DNA of 64,000 nt from Pelagibius sp. CAU 1746 (GCF_039839785.1 NZ_JBDOQT010000001.1:1922001-1986000), one strand, 5' to 3'; counted from the stretch's first letter, positions 20,619 through 28,712 are shown. Numbers and translations: made by a program. The notes: generated by a model from the sequence alone, not told the origin.

Positions 20619-21227
20619 ATGGCAAGAGGTGGCAAACGCCCTGCGGGGGGAGCTTCGATTTTCGACGATTCGATTCTGTCTTCATCGCAGATCAGGCTCT
20701 TTGGGCGGCTGTTCGACGGCCTCAGTGTCGATACCGCTTGGTTGAAGAAGATGGCCAGCCAGAGCGGGCCCGGAAAGGGCGGCACCCTGGCGAGCAAGCT
20801 GAGCCCGAACGACGATCCGCAGCTCGCGCGCATCTATGGCTTCTCCTACGAGGGCAGCTACTACAAGCTGGACGCGCCCTACGTTTTCCTGGTGCATGGC
20901 CCTGGCGAGTCGATCAACGTCAACGATCCGACCATGAGCGAGTTCGGCGTCGAGATGATGGGCGAGAAGTTCCTCAAGGACGTGAAGATGTGGGGCTACG
21001 ACAAGGTCGACTTCTCCGTCCGCATCGAGGTCGCCACCGGCTGGCTGGAGGAGATTCTGCTGGATGCGGCCATCGGCAACGCGAGCAACATGACCGCCGG
21101 CGAGTTTACCACCCGTGCCGACATGGCCGGCCGGGCGGATATGTCCTCGCGCGCGGATCTTTCGGCCCGGGCCGATCTCTCCGCACGCGCCGATCTGGCC
21201 ATGCGCAGCCGCTTCAAGAGCCGCTAG
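20619..21227 (+). CDS. Unknown protein with C-terminal Arg-Ala-Asp hexad repeats
   Basis: A 202-residue protein not recognised by family. The body (residues 1-160) contains RIYGFSYEGSYYKLDAPYVF, LVHGPGESINVND and a Trp/acidic helix before the tail. Residues 166-195 are five hexads of the form R-A-D-(M/L)-x-x, ending in the basic RSRFKSR. It has no Cys. A strong GAGGAGGGG site precedes the ATG. There is no obvious signal peptide. It lies 146 bases behind the protease of the YcaO-TfuA operon with its own promoter, and a strong hairpin follows. It may be the substrate of the modification enzymes, a structural protein, or a regulator; only location links it to them. Confidence 0.72.
   Translation: MARGGKRPAGGASIFDDSILSSSQIRLFGRLFDGLSVDTAWLKKMASQSGPGKGGTLASKLSPNDDPQLARIYGFSYEGSYYKLDAPYVFLVHGPGESINVNDPTMSEFGVEMMGEKFLKDVKMWGYDKVDFSVRIEVATGWLEEILLDAAIGNASNMTAGEFTTRADMAGRADMSSRADLSARADLSARADLAMRSRFKSR
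21114..21203 (+). repeat. Five 18-base in-frame repeats coding RAD(M/L)xx
   Basis: Units start at 21114, 21132, 21150, 21168 and 21186. Codons for Arg, Ala and Asp differ between units (for example CGT/CGG/CGC for Arg), so the amino acid pattern is kept while the DNA has diverged. This argues for selection on the protein repeat rather than a recent slippage expansion. Confidence 0.85.
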
Positions 21228-21277
21228 GCCTCAGCCGCCAGGGTTCCCTGGCCGATATTCGCGAAAAGCCTATTCCC

Positions 21278-21313
21278 AAGAGGGCGCGGCTGCTTCGGCG
21301 GCCGCGCCTTCTT
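21278..21313. terminator. Bidirectional terminator-like hairpin
   Basis: AAGAGGGCGCGGC (21278-21290) pairs with GCCGCGCCTTCTT (21301-21313), 13 pairs with one G-U, around a 10-base loop. It lies between the convergent RAD-repeat and HAD genes. T tracts are short, so efficiency is uncertain. Confidence 0.65.
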
Positions 21314-21318
21314 GCTGC

Positions 21319-22215
21319 CTACCAGGAAAGGCAGCGCAGCACGTAGTCGGCCTGGGCGTGGTAGTGCCGTTCCAGCGCGGCCAGTCGGCTTTCGAAGGCT
21401 GCCGACCGCTCCGGATCGCCCAGTTCCTCCCGGTGGATGCCCTCGACCACCAGGGCCGAGGCAATGCCGACGCCCTGGGCGCCGGCGATGTCGTGCGACA
21501 GCGAGTCGCCTACCGCCAGCACCCGGGCATGCGGGACCGGCGCCAGGTTCTGCAGCACATGGCGGTAGATCAGCGGGTGTGGCTTGCCGATGTAGACCAC
21601 CTTGCCGCCGGCGGCCTCGTAGCTGGCGGCCACCGCGCCGGGAGCGTGGATCAGGCCCTTGCGGCTCACTCCCTTCACATCGGGGTTGGCGCAGACCAGC
21701 GTCAGGCCGCGCTGCCGCGCCGCGGCCAGCACGGTGTCGAAGGCGTCGCGCGGCGGCGGCTCCTGGCCGAAGCTCGCCACCATGACGAAGTCGGCCTCCT
21801 CGACGCCGGCGGCCTCCGCGATGTCCAATCCCGCCAGGATGGCGTGTTCCGAAGCGCTGCCGCTCAAGGCGCCGAGCGGCAGGCAGCGCAGGGCGCCGCC
21901 GTGCGAATCCTCTGCCCGAAGCTCCGCCGGCGCCGAACTCAGATAGCTTCGGGTGACCTCGCCGGAGGTGATGAAGTCTTCGTAGAGGTCGCAGGGAATG
22001 CCGAGGCGGGCCAGGCGCGCGCGGTTGGCCTCGCGCCGGGTGCCGGAGTTGGAGAGGATAACGACCCGCTTGCCGGCGTCTTTCAGCGCCTCCAGGCAGC
22101 CGAGCACGCCGGGATAGACGTCGGTGCCGTCGTGCAGCACCCCGAACTGGTCCAGCAGAAAGGCGTCGTAGCGGGAGGCCACGGCCGCGAGGCCGTCGAG
22201 AAGCTGTGCGGTCAT
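21319..22215 (-). CDS. HAD-superfamily class IIA hydrolase (NagD/TIGR01459-like)
   Basis: A 298-residue HAD phosphatase. Motif I is degenerate but recognisable as FLLDQFGVLHDG (about residue 19; Asp nucleophile, and the usual second Asp is replaced by Phe-Gly in this subgroup: D-x-F/W-G-V-L). Motif II is VVILSNSGTRR (about 50), motif III is GKPHP (about 205) and motif IV is AVGDSLSHDIAGA (about 230). The large C2 cap lies between motifs II and III. It likely dephosphorylates a small sugar phosphate or nucleotide. It starts inside the end of ackA (ATGA overlap), so the two are coupled. Confidence 0.82.
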   Translation of the reverse strand: MTAQLLDGLAAVASRYDAFLLDQFGVLHDGTDVYPGVLGCLEALKDAGKRVVILSNSGTRREANRARLARLGIPCDLYEDFITSGEVTRSYLSSAPAELRAEDSHGGALRCLPLGALSGSASEHAILAGLDIAEAAGVEEADFVMVASFGQEPPPRDAFDTVLAAARQRGLTLVCANPDVKGVSRKGLIHAPGAVAASYEAAGGKVVYIGKPHPLIYRHVLQNLAPVPHARVLAVGDSLSHDIAGAQGVGIASALVVEGIHREELGDPERSAAFESRLAALERHYHAQADYVLRCLSW

Positions 22216-23429
22216 GCGCGCGCGGTTTCCGCTGGGCTGCCGGCCAGCAAGCGGCGTGTGTGGCGGGCGATCATGGCTTCCTCGTCGGTCGGCACGACCC
22301 ACAGGCCGAGACGGCTGCCGGCGGCGGCGATGCGCGCCGTGCCGGCCTCGTTGGCCGCGGTGTCGAGCTCCGCCCCCAGCCAGGCGAGGCGTTGGCAGAT
22401 GGCCGCGCGGATCGGGGCCGAGCGCTCGCCGATGCCGGCGGTGAAGACCACGGCGTCGAGGCCGCCCAGCATGGCCGCCAGGCTGGCGACCTGCTGGGCC
22501 ACGCGGTCGCAGAACATCTCCACGGCCTGCCGGGCTTCCGGTTTGCCGCTGGCCAGCAGGTCGCGCATGTCGGCGCTGAGCCCCGAGAGGCCGAGCAGGC
22601 CCGACTCCTTGTAGAGCAGCTTCTCCAGGCCGTCGGCATCCAGGCCTTTCTCGCGCAGCAGATAGATCAGCACGCCGGGGTCGATAGCCCCGCAGCGGGT
22701 GCCCATGATGAGGCCGTCGAGGGTGGAGAAGCCCATGGTGCAGGCCCGGCTGCGGCCGTCCTGCAGGGCGCAGAGGCTGGCGCCGTTGCCTAGGTGGGCG
22801 ACGACCGTGCGCCCGGCGGCGGCCTCGGCATCGTAGTGCGGCAGGGCCCCGGCGATGAACTCGTAGGACAGGCCGTGAAACCCGTAGCGCCGCAGTCCCT
22901 GATCGGCGAGGGAGAGAGGCAGGCCGTAGAGCTGGTCGCGGGCGGGGATCGAGCGGTGGAAGGCGGTATCGAAGCAGGCGACCTGAGGAATATCCGGCGC
23001 GCGTTCGCTCAGCGCCCGGATGCCGGCGACATTGTGCGGCTGGTGCAGAGGGGCCAGCGGCACCAGTTCTTCCAGGGCGCTCAGCACTTCGGCATCGACC
23101 ACGACCGGCGCGGCGAAAGCGGTGCCGCCGTGAACCACGCGGTGCCCGGCCGCGGCGACAGCGCAGTGGGGCGCTTCGCGGGCCAGCCAGTCCAGCAGGA
23201 AGCCGTAGAAGTGTTCGTGGTTCAGCCCGGCGCCGTCGGGCCAGCCGTCCTTGAAGGTCTTGTCCCCGATGTCCGCTTTGAACTGTGGGTGGACTCCGAT
23301 GCCTTCGATGAGGCCGCCGCCCCGGGGCTCACCGTACCCTGGCGCGCCGTCTTCTGCCGCCGGATAGAGCGAGAACTTGATGCTCGAGGAGCCGGCGTTG
23401 ACGACGAGAATCACATCATTTTGCGGCAT
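22212..23429 (-). CDS. ackA: Acetate kinase
   Basis: A 405-residue member of the ASKHA superfamily. All active-site blocks are present: VVNAGSSSIKF (residue 9), GHRVVHGG, CFDTAFH with the catalytic Asp, HLGNGAS, GTRCGAIDPG with the second catalytic Arg, and FTAGIGERSAPIR with the metal-binding Glu. It makes acetyl phosphate and ADP from acetate and ATP or the reverse. The usual partner pta (phosphotransacetylase) is not next to it; instead it is coupled to a HAD phosphatase. Start 23429 has GGAG upstream; the frame is open another 30 codons without a site. It diverges from the arsR gene. Confidence 0.93.
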   Translation of the reverse strand: MPQNDVILVVNAGSSSIKFSLYPAAEDGAPGYGEPRGGGLIEGIGVHPQFKADIGDKTFKDGWPDGAGLNHEHFYGFLLDWLAREAPHCAVAAAGHRVVHGGTAFAAPVVVDAEVLSALEELVPLAPLHQPHNVAGIRALSERAPDIPQVACFDTAFHRSIPARDQLYGLPLSLADQGLRRYGFHGLSYEFIAGALPHYDAEAAAGRTVVAHLGNGASLCALQDGRSRACTMGFSTLDGLIMGTRCGAIDPGVLIYLLREKGLDADGLEKLLYKESGLLGLSGLSADMRDLLASGKPEARQAVEMFCDRVAQQVASLAAMLGGLDAVVFTAGIGERSAPIRAAICQRLAWLGAELDTAANEAGTARIAAAGSRLGLWVVPTDEEAMIARHTRRLLAGSPAETARA

Positions 23430-23516
23430 CGGTACTCCATTCCCCTGCGGCGGCCCCGCTTTCCCCTGCCGCCTTCCTTGTTGGCCCTCGTCATAAAGCT
23501 TCCGGAAGGGGCTTGC

Positions 23517-23550
23517 CATATTTTGATATTTAAACGATTATCAAAATATG
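23517..23550. promoter_or_regulatory. ArsR operator (perfect 12-base inverted repeat)
   Basis: CATATTTTGATA (23517-23528) and TATCAAAATATG (23539-23550) are exact inverted arms separated by 10 bases. The right arm contains the first possible ATG of arsR (23548-23550). AT-rich imperfect dyads of this kind are typical ArsR/SmtB sites; this one is perfect and would give tight autoregulation. Confidence 0.85.
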
Positions 23551-23559
23551 GAAGAAACC

Positions 23560-23907
23560 ATGCAAGAAGACCGGGCGACGCAGGCCCTGGCGGCCTTGGC
23601 GCAGCCGACCCGCCTTGCGGTGTTCCGCCTGCTGGTCCGGGAGGGCCCGGCCGGACTGCCGGCGGGCGAGGTGGCCCGCAAGATCGGCGTGCAGCCGGCG
23701 ACTCTGTCGTTCCACCTGGCCCAACTCGAACGTGCCGGGCTCTTGGTGTCGCGGCGGCAAAGCCGCCAGATCCTCTACGCCGCCGACTTCGCGGCCATGC
23801 GCGGCCTGGTCGGTTTCCTGCTGGACGACTGCTGCCATGGGCGCCCGGAAATCTGTGACGGCCTGGCCGGCAACAACACGGCCCGGCGCAAGGGGGAAAC
23901 GGCATGA
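23560..23907 (+). CDS. arsR: ArsR/SmtB-family arsenic-responsive repressor
   Basis: A 115-residue winged-helix repressor: VARKIGVQPATLSFHLAQLERAGL is the helix-turn-helix, followed by the wing LLVSRRQSRQILY. The metal site is in the C-terminal helix as D-C-C-H-G-R-P-E-I-C, i.e. Cys-Cys-x5-Cys, the same spacing as the As(III) site of Acidithiobacillus ferrooxidans ArsR, rather than the E. coli CxCxxC site. ATG 23560 has GGAAG five bases upstream and clears the operator; ATG 23548 lies in the operator and has no site. Overlaps arsC by four bases (ATGA). Confidence 0.88.
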   Translation: MQEDRATQALAALAQPTRLAVFRLLVREGPAGLPAGEVARKIGVQPATLSFHLAQLERAGLLVSRRQSRQILYAADFAAMRGLVGFLLDDCCHGRPEICDGLAGNNTARRKGETA

Positions 23908-24428
23908 TCTCGGAGAATGAGACCGGGAAGGTTTACAACGTCCTCTTTCTCTGCACCGGCAACTCGGCGCGCTCCGTCATGGCCGAGGCTATCGTCGACC
24001 GTCTCGGGGAAGGGCGGTTCAAGGGCTACAGCGCCGGCAGCCATCCGACGGGGCGGGTCAATCCCTACGCTCTGGATCTGCTGCACAGCCTCGGCCACCC
24101 GACTGGCGAGCTGCGCAGCAAGTCCTGGGATGAGTTCGCCGCGCCCGGCGCGCCGCGGATGGACTTCGTCATCACGGTCTGCGACAACGCCGCCGGCGAG
24201 GTCTGCCCTGTTTGGCCGGGACAGCCGGTGACGGCGCACTGGCCGTTCCGCGATCCCGCCGCCGTCGCGGGACCGGAAGCACAGAAGCGCCAGGCCTTCG
24301 CCGAGGTCTACGGTCAGATCGAGAATCGCATCGGCGTCTTCGTGAACCTGCCGGTCGCCGCCCTGGACAGGATGAGCCTGCGGCGCCGTCTGCGGGAGCT
24401 GGGCGGCGCCCCGGTGCAATCCGCCTGA
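23904..24428 (+). CDS. arsC: Arsenate reductase, low-molecular-weight phosphatase type
   Basis: A 174-residue enzyme of the LMW tyrosine-phosphatase fold. The P-loop is LCTGNSARS (C-x5-R, Cys about residue 17), and VCDNAAGEVCPVWPG contributes further Cys residues for the thioredoxin- or glutaredoxin-linked disulfide relay. It reduces As(V) to As(III) in the cytoplasm. It is coupled to arsR, but no arsenite pump (ArsB/Acr3) or methyltransferase follows; the next gene is mtnA after 96 bases. Confidence 0.88.
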   Translation: MISENETGKVYNVLFLCTGNSARSVMAEAIVDRLGEGRFKGYSAGSHPTGRVNPYALDLLHSLGHPTGELRSKSWDEFAAPGAPRMDFVITVCDNAAGEVCPVWPGQPVTAHWPFRDPAAVAGPEAQKRQAFAEVYGQIENRIGVFVNLPVAALDRMSLRRRLRELGGAPVQSA

Positions 24429-24524
24429 AGCCATAAGGGCCGGCCGTTCCCGGCGCCGGATGACAGCGCGAGGTTCGGCCTTTAGGATGTCGCCTCCCGG
24501 ACGACGAGAGGTGACGGACGCAGC

Positions 24525-25628
24525 ATGAAGGTCGACGGCAAGCCCTACAGAACCATCTGGCTGAACGACGACGGCTGGTCGGTGGAGATCATCGACCAGA
24601 CCCGGATGCCGCACCGCTTCGAGACCGTGACCTTGAAGACGGTGGAAGAGGCGGCCCACGCCATCAAGGCCATGCTGGTGCGCGGCGCGCCGCTGATCGG
24701 CGCCACGGCGGCTTATGGCGTCTGCCTGGCGCTGCGCGAGGACGCGAGCGACGAGGCTTTCGAGCGCGCCTACAAGCTGCTCTACGCCACCCGGCCGACG
24801 GCGGTGAACCTGCGCTGGGCCCTGGACGAGATGCGCGCCACCCTGGCCAACCTGCCGCGCGAGGCGCGCCTGGCCGCGGCCTACAAGCGCGCGGCGGAGA
24901 TCTGCGACGAGGACGTGGAGATCTGCCAGTCCATCGGCCGCCACGGCCTGAAGGTGATCCGCGAGATCGCAGAGAGGAAGCCGGCAGGCGCGCCGGTCAA
25001 CATCCTGACCCACTGCAACGCCGGCTGGCTGGCGACGGTGGACTGGGGCACGGCGACGGCGCCCATGTACATGGCCTTCGAGGAAGGCATCCCGATCCAC
25101 GTCTGGGCCGACGAGACCCGGCCGCGCAACCAGGGCGCCTCACTCACGGCTTGGGAGCTGAAGGGCCACGGCGTGCCCCACACGGTGATCGCCGACAACG
25201 TCGGCGGGCACCTGATGCAGCACGGCCAGGTGGACATCTGTATTGTGGGCACCGACCGCACGACGGCGAGCGGCGACGTCTGCAACAAGATCGGCACCTA
25301 TCTGAAGGCGCTGGCCGCCCGGGACAACGGCGTGCCTTTTTACGTGGCGCTGCCTTCGCCGACCATCGACTGGACGGTGCACGACGGCGTGAAGGAGATC
25401 CCCATTGAGGAGCGCAGCGGCGAGGAGGTCTCGCAGATGACCGGCCGCACGGCGGCGGGCACCATCGAGACGGTGACCATCACGCCGGCGGGCAGCCCCG
25501 TGGCCAACTACGCCTTCGACGTGACCCCGGCGCGCTACGTCACCGGCCTCATCACCGAGCGCGGCATCGCCGAGGCCTCGCCGGAAGGGTTGGCGAAGCT
25601 GTTTCCGGAGGGGGCAGGGAAGGGATGA
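24525..25628 (+). CDS. mtnA: S-methyl-5-thioribose-1-phosphate isomerase
   Basis: A 367-residue enzyme of the methionine salvage pathway, converting MTR-1-P to MTRu-1-P. The substrate loop [13 protein letters not shown] is at about residue 54. [19 protein letters not shown] carries the catalytic Cys (about 166), and [18 protein letters not shown] the catalytic Asp (about 247). It resembles eIF2B-alpha but the catalytic residues identify the enzyme. No other mtn genes are visible nearby. Its TGA overlaps the start of the next small gene. Confidence 0.93.
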   Translation: MKVDGKPYRTIWLNDDGWSVEIIDQTRMPHRFETVTLKTVEEAAHAIKAMLVRGAPLIGATAAYGVCLALREDASDEAFERAYKLLYATRPTAVNLRWALDEMRATLANLPREARLAAAYKRAAEICDEDVEICQSIGRHGLKVIREIAERKPAGAPVNILTHCNAGWLATVDWGTATAPMYMAFEEGIPIHVWADETRPRNQGASLTAWELKGHGVPHTVIADNVGGHLMQHGQVDICIVGTDRTTASGDVCNKIGTYLKALAARDNGVPFYVALPSPTIDWTVHDGVKEIPIEERSGEEVSQMTGRTAAGTIETVTITPAGSPVANYAFDVTPARYVTGLITERGIAEASPEGLAKLFPEGAGKG

Positions 25629-26140
25629 CGAAGGGTGTTACTCTCGCTCGATGCTTTGCTGGCGTCCTGCTGGTGGCTGTGATTACGACCGGGCAAGCAA
25701 GCCCAGTCAGGGCCTGCATGTTCGATGAGCCTTACGAAGCGGACAAGCCGTTCTACGAAAACTACTTCAACGGGGCGGAGGTCATCTTTCGTGGTCAACC
25801 CGTTGATTACCGCTATCCCGAGTGGAACTCGAGTGATCCGACTATTGTCAGCCACCGGGTGGAGATCACCTTCCGCGTCACCACGACTTACCAAGGCGAA
25901 GAGCGGAAAACCTGGACAGCGGTGTGGGTCACCACGGCCTTTCTCAAACCGATTGATCTCTTGGCGTTCAAGCAAGAGATCGGTGACGATCTTGTCGTCG
26001 TGTTGGACGAATGGAGCGATGTTGTCTCCGATAAATTTGGCGACCTGCCCTATGTTGCTCACCAGAACTGCGGCCAGCCGGGCATGCGCAGTTACGCCGT
26101 GATGGAACCGGTCCTGCGCGAACGAGGCTTGATCGACTGA
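25625..26140 (+). CDS. Secreted protein of unknown function
   Basis: A 171-residue protein not recognised by family. Residues 1-30 form a signal peptide (hydrophobic [14 protein letters not shown], then SPVRA before a Cys), followed by a periplasmic beta-rich domain including [19 protein letters not shown]. Two Cys residues (about 31 and 161) could form a disulfide. It overlaps mtnA by four bases, but its base composition is less GC-rich than its neighbours, which hints at a different origin. A palindromic repeat pair follows immediately. Confidence 0.65.
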   Translation: MTKGVTLARCFAGVLLVAVITTGQASPVRACMFDEPYEADKPFYENYFNGAEVIFRGQPVDYRYPEWNSSDPTIVSHRVEITFRVTTTYQGEERKTWTAVWVTTAFLKPIDLLAFKQEIGDDLVVVLDEWSDVVSDKFGDLPYVAHQNCGQPGMRSYAVMEPVLRERGLID

Positions 26141-26149
26141 GTATGTGGG

Positions 26150-26248
26150 CCATCCTTCGAGACGCCGCCGTGCGGCGGCTCCTCAGGATGAGGTGGAGAA
26201 AGAGTGCCTCACCCTGAGGAGCGCGTTAGCGCGTCTCGAAGGGCGAGG
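26150..26248. repeat. Facing pair of REP-like palindromic repeats (type CCTCACCCTGAGGAG)
   Basis: Two related units face each other: the right unit (26207-26248) runs from CCTCACCCTGAGGAGC to GTCTCGAAGGGCGAGG, and the left unit (26150-26193) is its diverged inverse. Each unit holds an internal GC-rich hairpin and the pair can fold as one large inverted repeat. The same unit recurs at 46.99-47.04 kb. Located between convergent genes. Confidence 0.75.
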
Positions 26249-26258
26249 CAGGGGCGGC

Positions 26259-27077
26259 TCAGCCGCCCTCCGGCGCCACCAGCTTGCGGTAGAGGTGCCA
26301 AGTGGTGTGGCCCAGGATCGGCAGCGCGATGAAGAGGCCGATGAAGAAGGGCGCGATGGCGATCATCAGCAGCACCATGATGATGAAGGCCCAGCCGATC
26401 ATCGGTTTGGGGTTGGTGAAGACGGCGCGCACCGAGGTGATCATGGCGGTGACGAAGTCGACCTCCCGGTCCAGCAGCAGCGGGAAGGAGACGACGGTCA
26501 GCGAGAAGAGCACCAGGGAGTTGAAGGCGCCGACCACATGGCCGATGCCGAGGAAGATCAGGCCCTCCGGCGTGCCGACCACCACATCGAGGAACCCGTT
26601 GAAGGTGGTGGGGGCGTGCAGGCCGATGAAGAGCGCCAGCAGCACGCGCACCTGATACATCCACATGACCAGGATGAAGAGGGTGACGAAGGCCATCCAG
26701 CCGGTCTCGCGCCGGCGCTGGGCGAAGATGACACCCAGGACCGGTCCCCACTGCAGAGGCTCGCCCTTCTCGCGGCGCCGGCTCACCTCGTAGAGGCCGA
26801 CGGCGATGAAGGGGCCGATGAGGGCGAAGCCGACCGCCAGGGGATAGGAGACGTAGCTCATCTGCAGGGCCGAGGCGGTCAGCACGATGAGCATGCCGCC
26901 GACGGCATAGATGCCGCCGAAGAAGAGCCCGTAGAGCGGCGCCGCGCGGAAATCGCGCAGGCCCAGGTCCAGGGCGTCGACGATGTCGCCGGCGGCGATG
27001 GTCAGCACCCGCGGGGCGGGTTTGGGCAAGTCTTCGCCCGCTTGCGCGGGGGGATTGGTGTGTTCCTCGCCCGACAT
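26259..27077 (-). CDS. DUF2189-family integral membrane protein
   Basis: A 272-residue membrane protein. A Pro-rich cytoplasmic N-terminus (about 45 residues) leads into DALDLGLRDFRAAPLYGLFFG, the usual DUF2189 opening, followed by about six hydrophobic helices at roughly residues 48-68, 75-95, 125-150, 165-185, 190-210 and 225-255. It has no catalytic motif. DUF2189 proteins are common in alpha- and betaproteobacteria and unassigned; some lie near cytochrome genes. No helpful neighbours here. Confidence 0.8.
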   Translation of the reverse strand: MSGEEHTNPPAQAGEDLPKPAPRVLTIAAGDIVDALDLGLRDFRAAPLYGLFFGGIYAVGGMLIVLTASALQMSYVSYPLAVGFALIGPFIAVGLYEVSRRREKGEPLQWGPVLGVIFAQRRRETGWMAFVTLFILVMWMYQVRVLLALFIGLHAPTTFNGFLDVVVGTPEGLIFLGIGHVVGAFNSLVLFSLTVVSFPLLLDREVDFVTAMITSVRAVFTNPKPMIGWAFIIMVLLMIAIAPFFIGLFIALPILGHTTWHLYRKLVAPEGG

Positions 27078-27247
27078 GAGGCGTTCCTCCTGTTCCAGGC
27101 CCTCTCCTGCGGCGGTTCTCCGCCCCGGGGCTTCGGTTCCTCGAGGCGATTATGGCCAATTCCGCGCCGCTGCCAAAGCCTCTACCTCGACAAGGGGGCG
27201 ATCTGCTACGATTGGCGCTGCAACCACCTCTGGGGATCCCCGCCACC

Positions 27248-27889
27248 ATGATGCTGTCGATGTCGCTTGAAACCCTGTTGGCCTTCACGCTCGCCATGTT
27301 CCTGCTCGCCGCTTCGCCGGGGCCGGGTTTCCTCATGGTCGTGGCGCGGGCGCTGACCGGCGGGATGAAGGCGGGCCTGGCGACCATCGCCGGGCTGGTG
27401 CTGGGCGATCTCCTTTTTCTGGTACTGGCCATCCTGGGCCTTAGCGCGCTGGCCGCCGTCATGGGCGAGTTCTTCCTGGCGGTGAAGATCCTCGGTGCCG
27501 CGTATCTCATATGGCTGGGGGTGAAGACCTGGCGCAGCCGGGCCGATTTGCCCCGAATGGAAGCCGCCGGGCAGGAGGCGGCGACGTCGAGGGTTCCTTT
27601 GCACCGCTCGGCCGCTCTCGGCTTCTTCGTCACCTTGGGGAATCCCAAGGTCATCATTTTCTACGGCGCCCTGCTGCCGACCTTCGTCGACGTTGCGGCT
27701 TTGACCGTCCCTGACGTGGCGGCGCTCTCCGCCGTGGTCACCCTGGTGCTTTTCACGGTGCTGACTTTCTATGCCTACCTGGCGGCCCGAGCCGGGCGGA
27801 TGCTGAAAAGCCCTCGCGCGCTCACCTGGCTGAACCGGGTCACCGGCGGCCTGCTCATCGGCGCCGGCGTCGCCGTGGCGACGCGGTAA
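27248..27889 (+). CDS. LysE/RhtB-family amino acid exporter
   Basis: A 213-residue protein with the LysE-type six-helix layout. The opening ETLLAFTLAMFLLAASPGPGFLMVVARAL has the family signature (SPGP). KILGAAYLIWLGVKTWRS ends the third helix, followed by a charged loop, and GFFVTLGNPKVIIFY is the second conserved block. These proteins export amino acids such as lysine, threonine or homoserine lactone. Start ATG 27248 is followed by in-frame ATGs at 27251 and 27260; none has a strong site, so the exact start is uncertain. Confidence 0.85.
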   Translation: MMLSMSLETLLAFTLAMFLLAASPGPGFLMVVARALTGGMKAGLATIAGLVLGDLLFLVLAILGLSALAAVMGEFFLAVKILGAAYLIWLGVKTWRSRADLPRMEAAGQEAATSRVPLHRSAALGFFVTLGNPKVIIFYGALLPTFVDVAALTVPDVAALSAVVTLVLFTVLTFYAYLAARAGRMLKSPRALTWLNRVTGGLLIGAGVAVATR

Positions 27890-28274
27890 GGCGCTCCGTG
27901 GTGCAGGTTACGGCGTGGCCGTAGCCCCACCCCCCTCCTAACCTCCCCCCATCGAGGGGGGAGGGACGAAATGGCGGCCTCACCACACAGTTCCCTCCCC
28001 CTTGGATGGGGGAGGGCTAGGGTGGGGGTGATTTCCTCACACCTGAATGCTGTTCGCCATGAGAAGCGAACTGCCCTAATCCACGAACATCGGGCCAGGG
28101 GGTGCTGTAGAGCTTCCTCGCAGTGGGCCAGGCTTCGATCGCCTCGGCGCCGCCAGGGCCGTACCGCCGAAATTTCCGGGTGAACCTTTTCCAGCCGGCG
28201 GGCGACCCAGGAAGGTGGCTGTCCGCGGGGCGGCTGCGCGAGACCTCCATGCCTTTTCGCGAGGACCCGGACAC
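27890..28274. other. Intergenic region with inverted repeat, before the globin gene
   Basis: 385 bases without a supported gene. The first half holds the C/G-rich inverted repeat listed separately. The second half (28031-28274) shows no recognised promoter, RNA or small gene. Confidence 0.4.
27925..28030. repeat. C/G-tract inverted repeat (CCTCCC/GGGAGG type)
   Basis: Left unit 27925-27966 (CCCCACCCCCCTCCTAACCT, then a small CCCCCC/GGGGGG hairpin) is mirrored by the right unit 27992-28030 (TCCCTCCCCC hairpin, then GGCTAGGGTGGGGGTG). This looks like a dispersed alphaproteobacterial intergenic palindrome. Only one copy is present in the window. Confidence 0.7.
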
Positions 28275-28712
28275 ATGACGCCTGAGAAGAAACTGCTGAT
28301 CCGCCGTACCTGGGAGCAGGCGGCCGCTGCCGGCGACACCGTCGCCGAGCTGTTCTATGACCGCCTTTTCGAGGTCGATCCGCCGCTTAGACTGCTTTTC
28401 GTGCACAGCGACATGGCGGCCCAGCGTGCCAAGCTGCTGCGCGCTCTGGCCCTCGCGGTGGCGAGCCTGGACCGGCTGGAGGCGCTGGAGCCAACCCTGG
28501 CGGAACTTGGACGCCGCCATGTGGGCTACGGCGTGCGCCCGCACCACTACAAGGTGGTCGGCGCTACCCTGTTGTGGACCCTGCGCCGCGCTCTCGGCGA
28601 GGACTGGACGCACGACGTCGAGGAGGCGTGGCGCGAGGCCTACGGGCAGGTTTCAAGCATCATGATTTCCGCCGCCGAGGAAGCGCAGAGGCCGCGCGGG
28701 GTCGCTGTCTGA
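28275..28712 (+). CDS. Single-domain globin
   Basis: A 145-residue globin. Helix A starts TPEKKLLIRRTWEQ, the B-C region is VAELFYDRLFEVDPPLRLLF with the conserved Phe, and RRHVGYGVRPHHYKVVGATLL is the F-G-H region with the proximal haem-binding His. This is the pattern of the flavohaemoglobin/single-domain globin class, but no FAD/NAD reductase domain follows. Likely roles are NO or oxygen handling in the cytoplasm. ATG 28275 is chosen over the upstream open frame because the globin fold begins there. Confidence 0.82.
   Translation: MTPEKKLLIRRTWEQAAAAGDTVAELFYDRLFEVDPPLRLLFVHSDMAAQRAKLLRALALAVASLDRLEALEPTLAELGRRHVGYGVRPHHYKVVGATLLWTLRRALGEDWTHDVEEAWREAYGQVSSIMISAAEEAQRPRGVAV

Noticed and set aside
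13031..21227. Reading the YcaO-TfuA region as an anti-phage defence island.
   Set aside because: The cyclase-AAA-TPR and protease recall defence modules, but there is no toxin-like effector, nuclease or mobile element nearby, and the YcaO/TfuA pair points to peptide modification. Kept as a possibility only.
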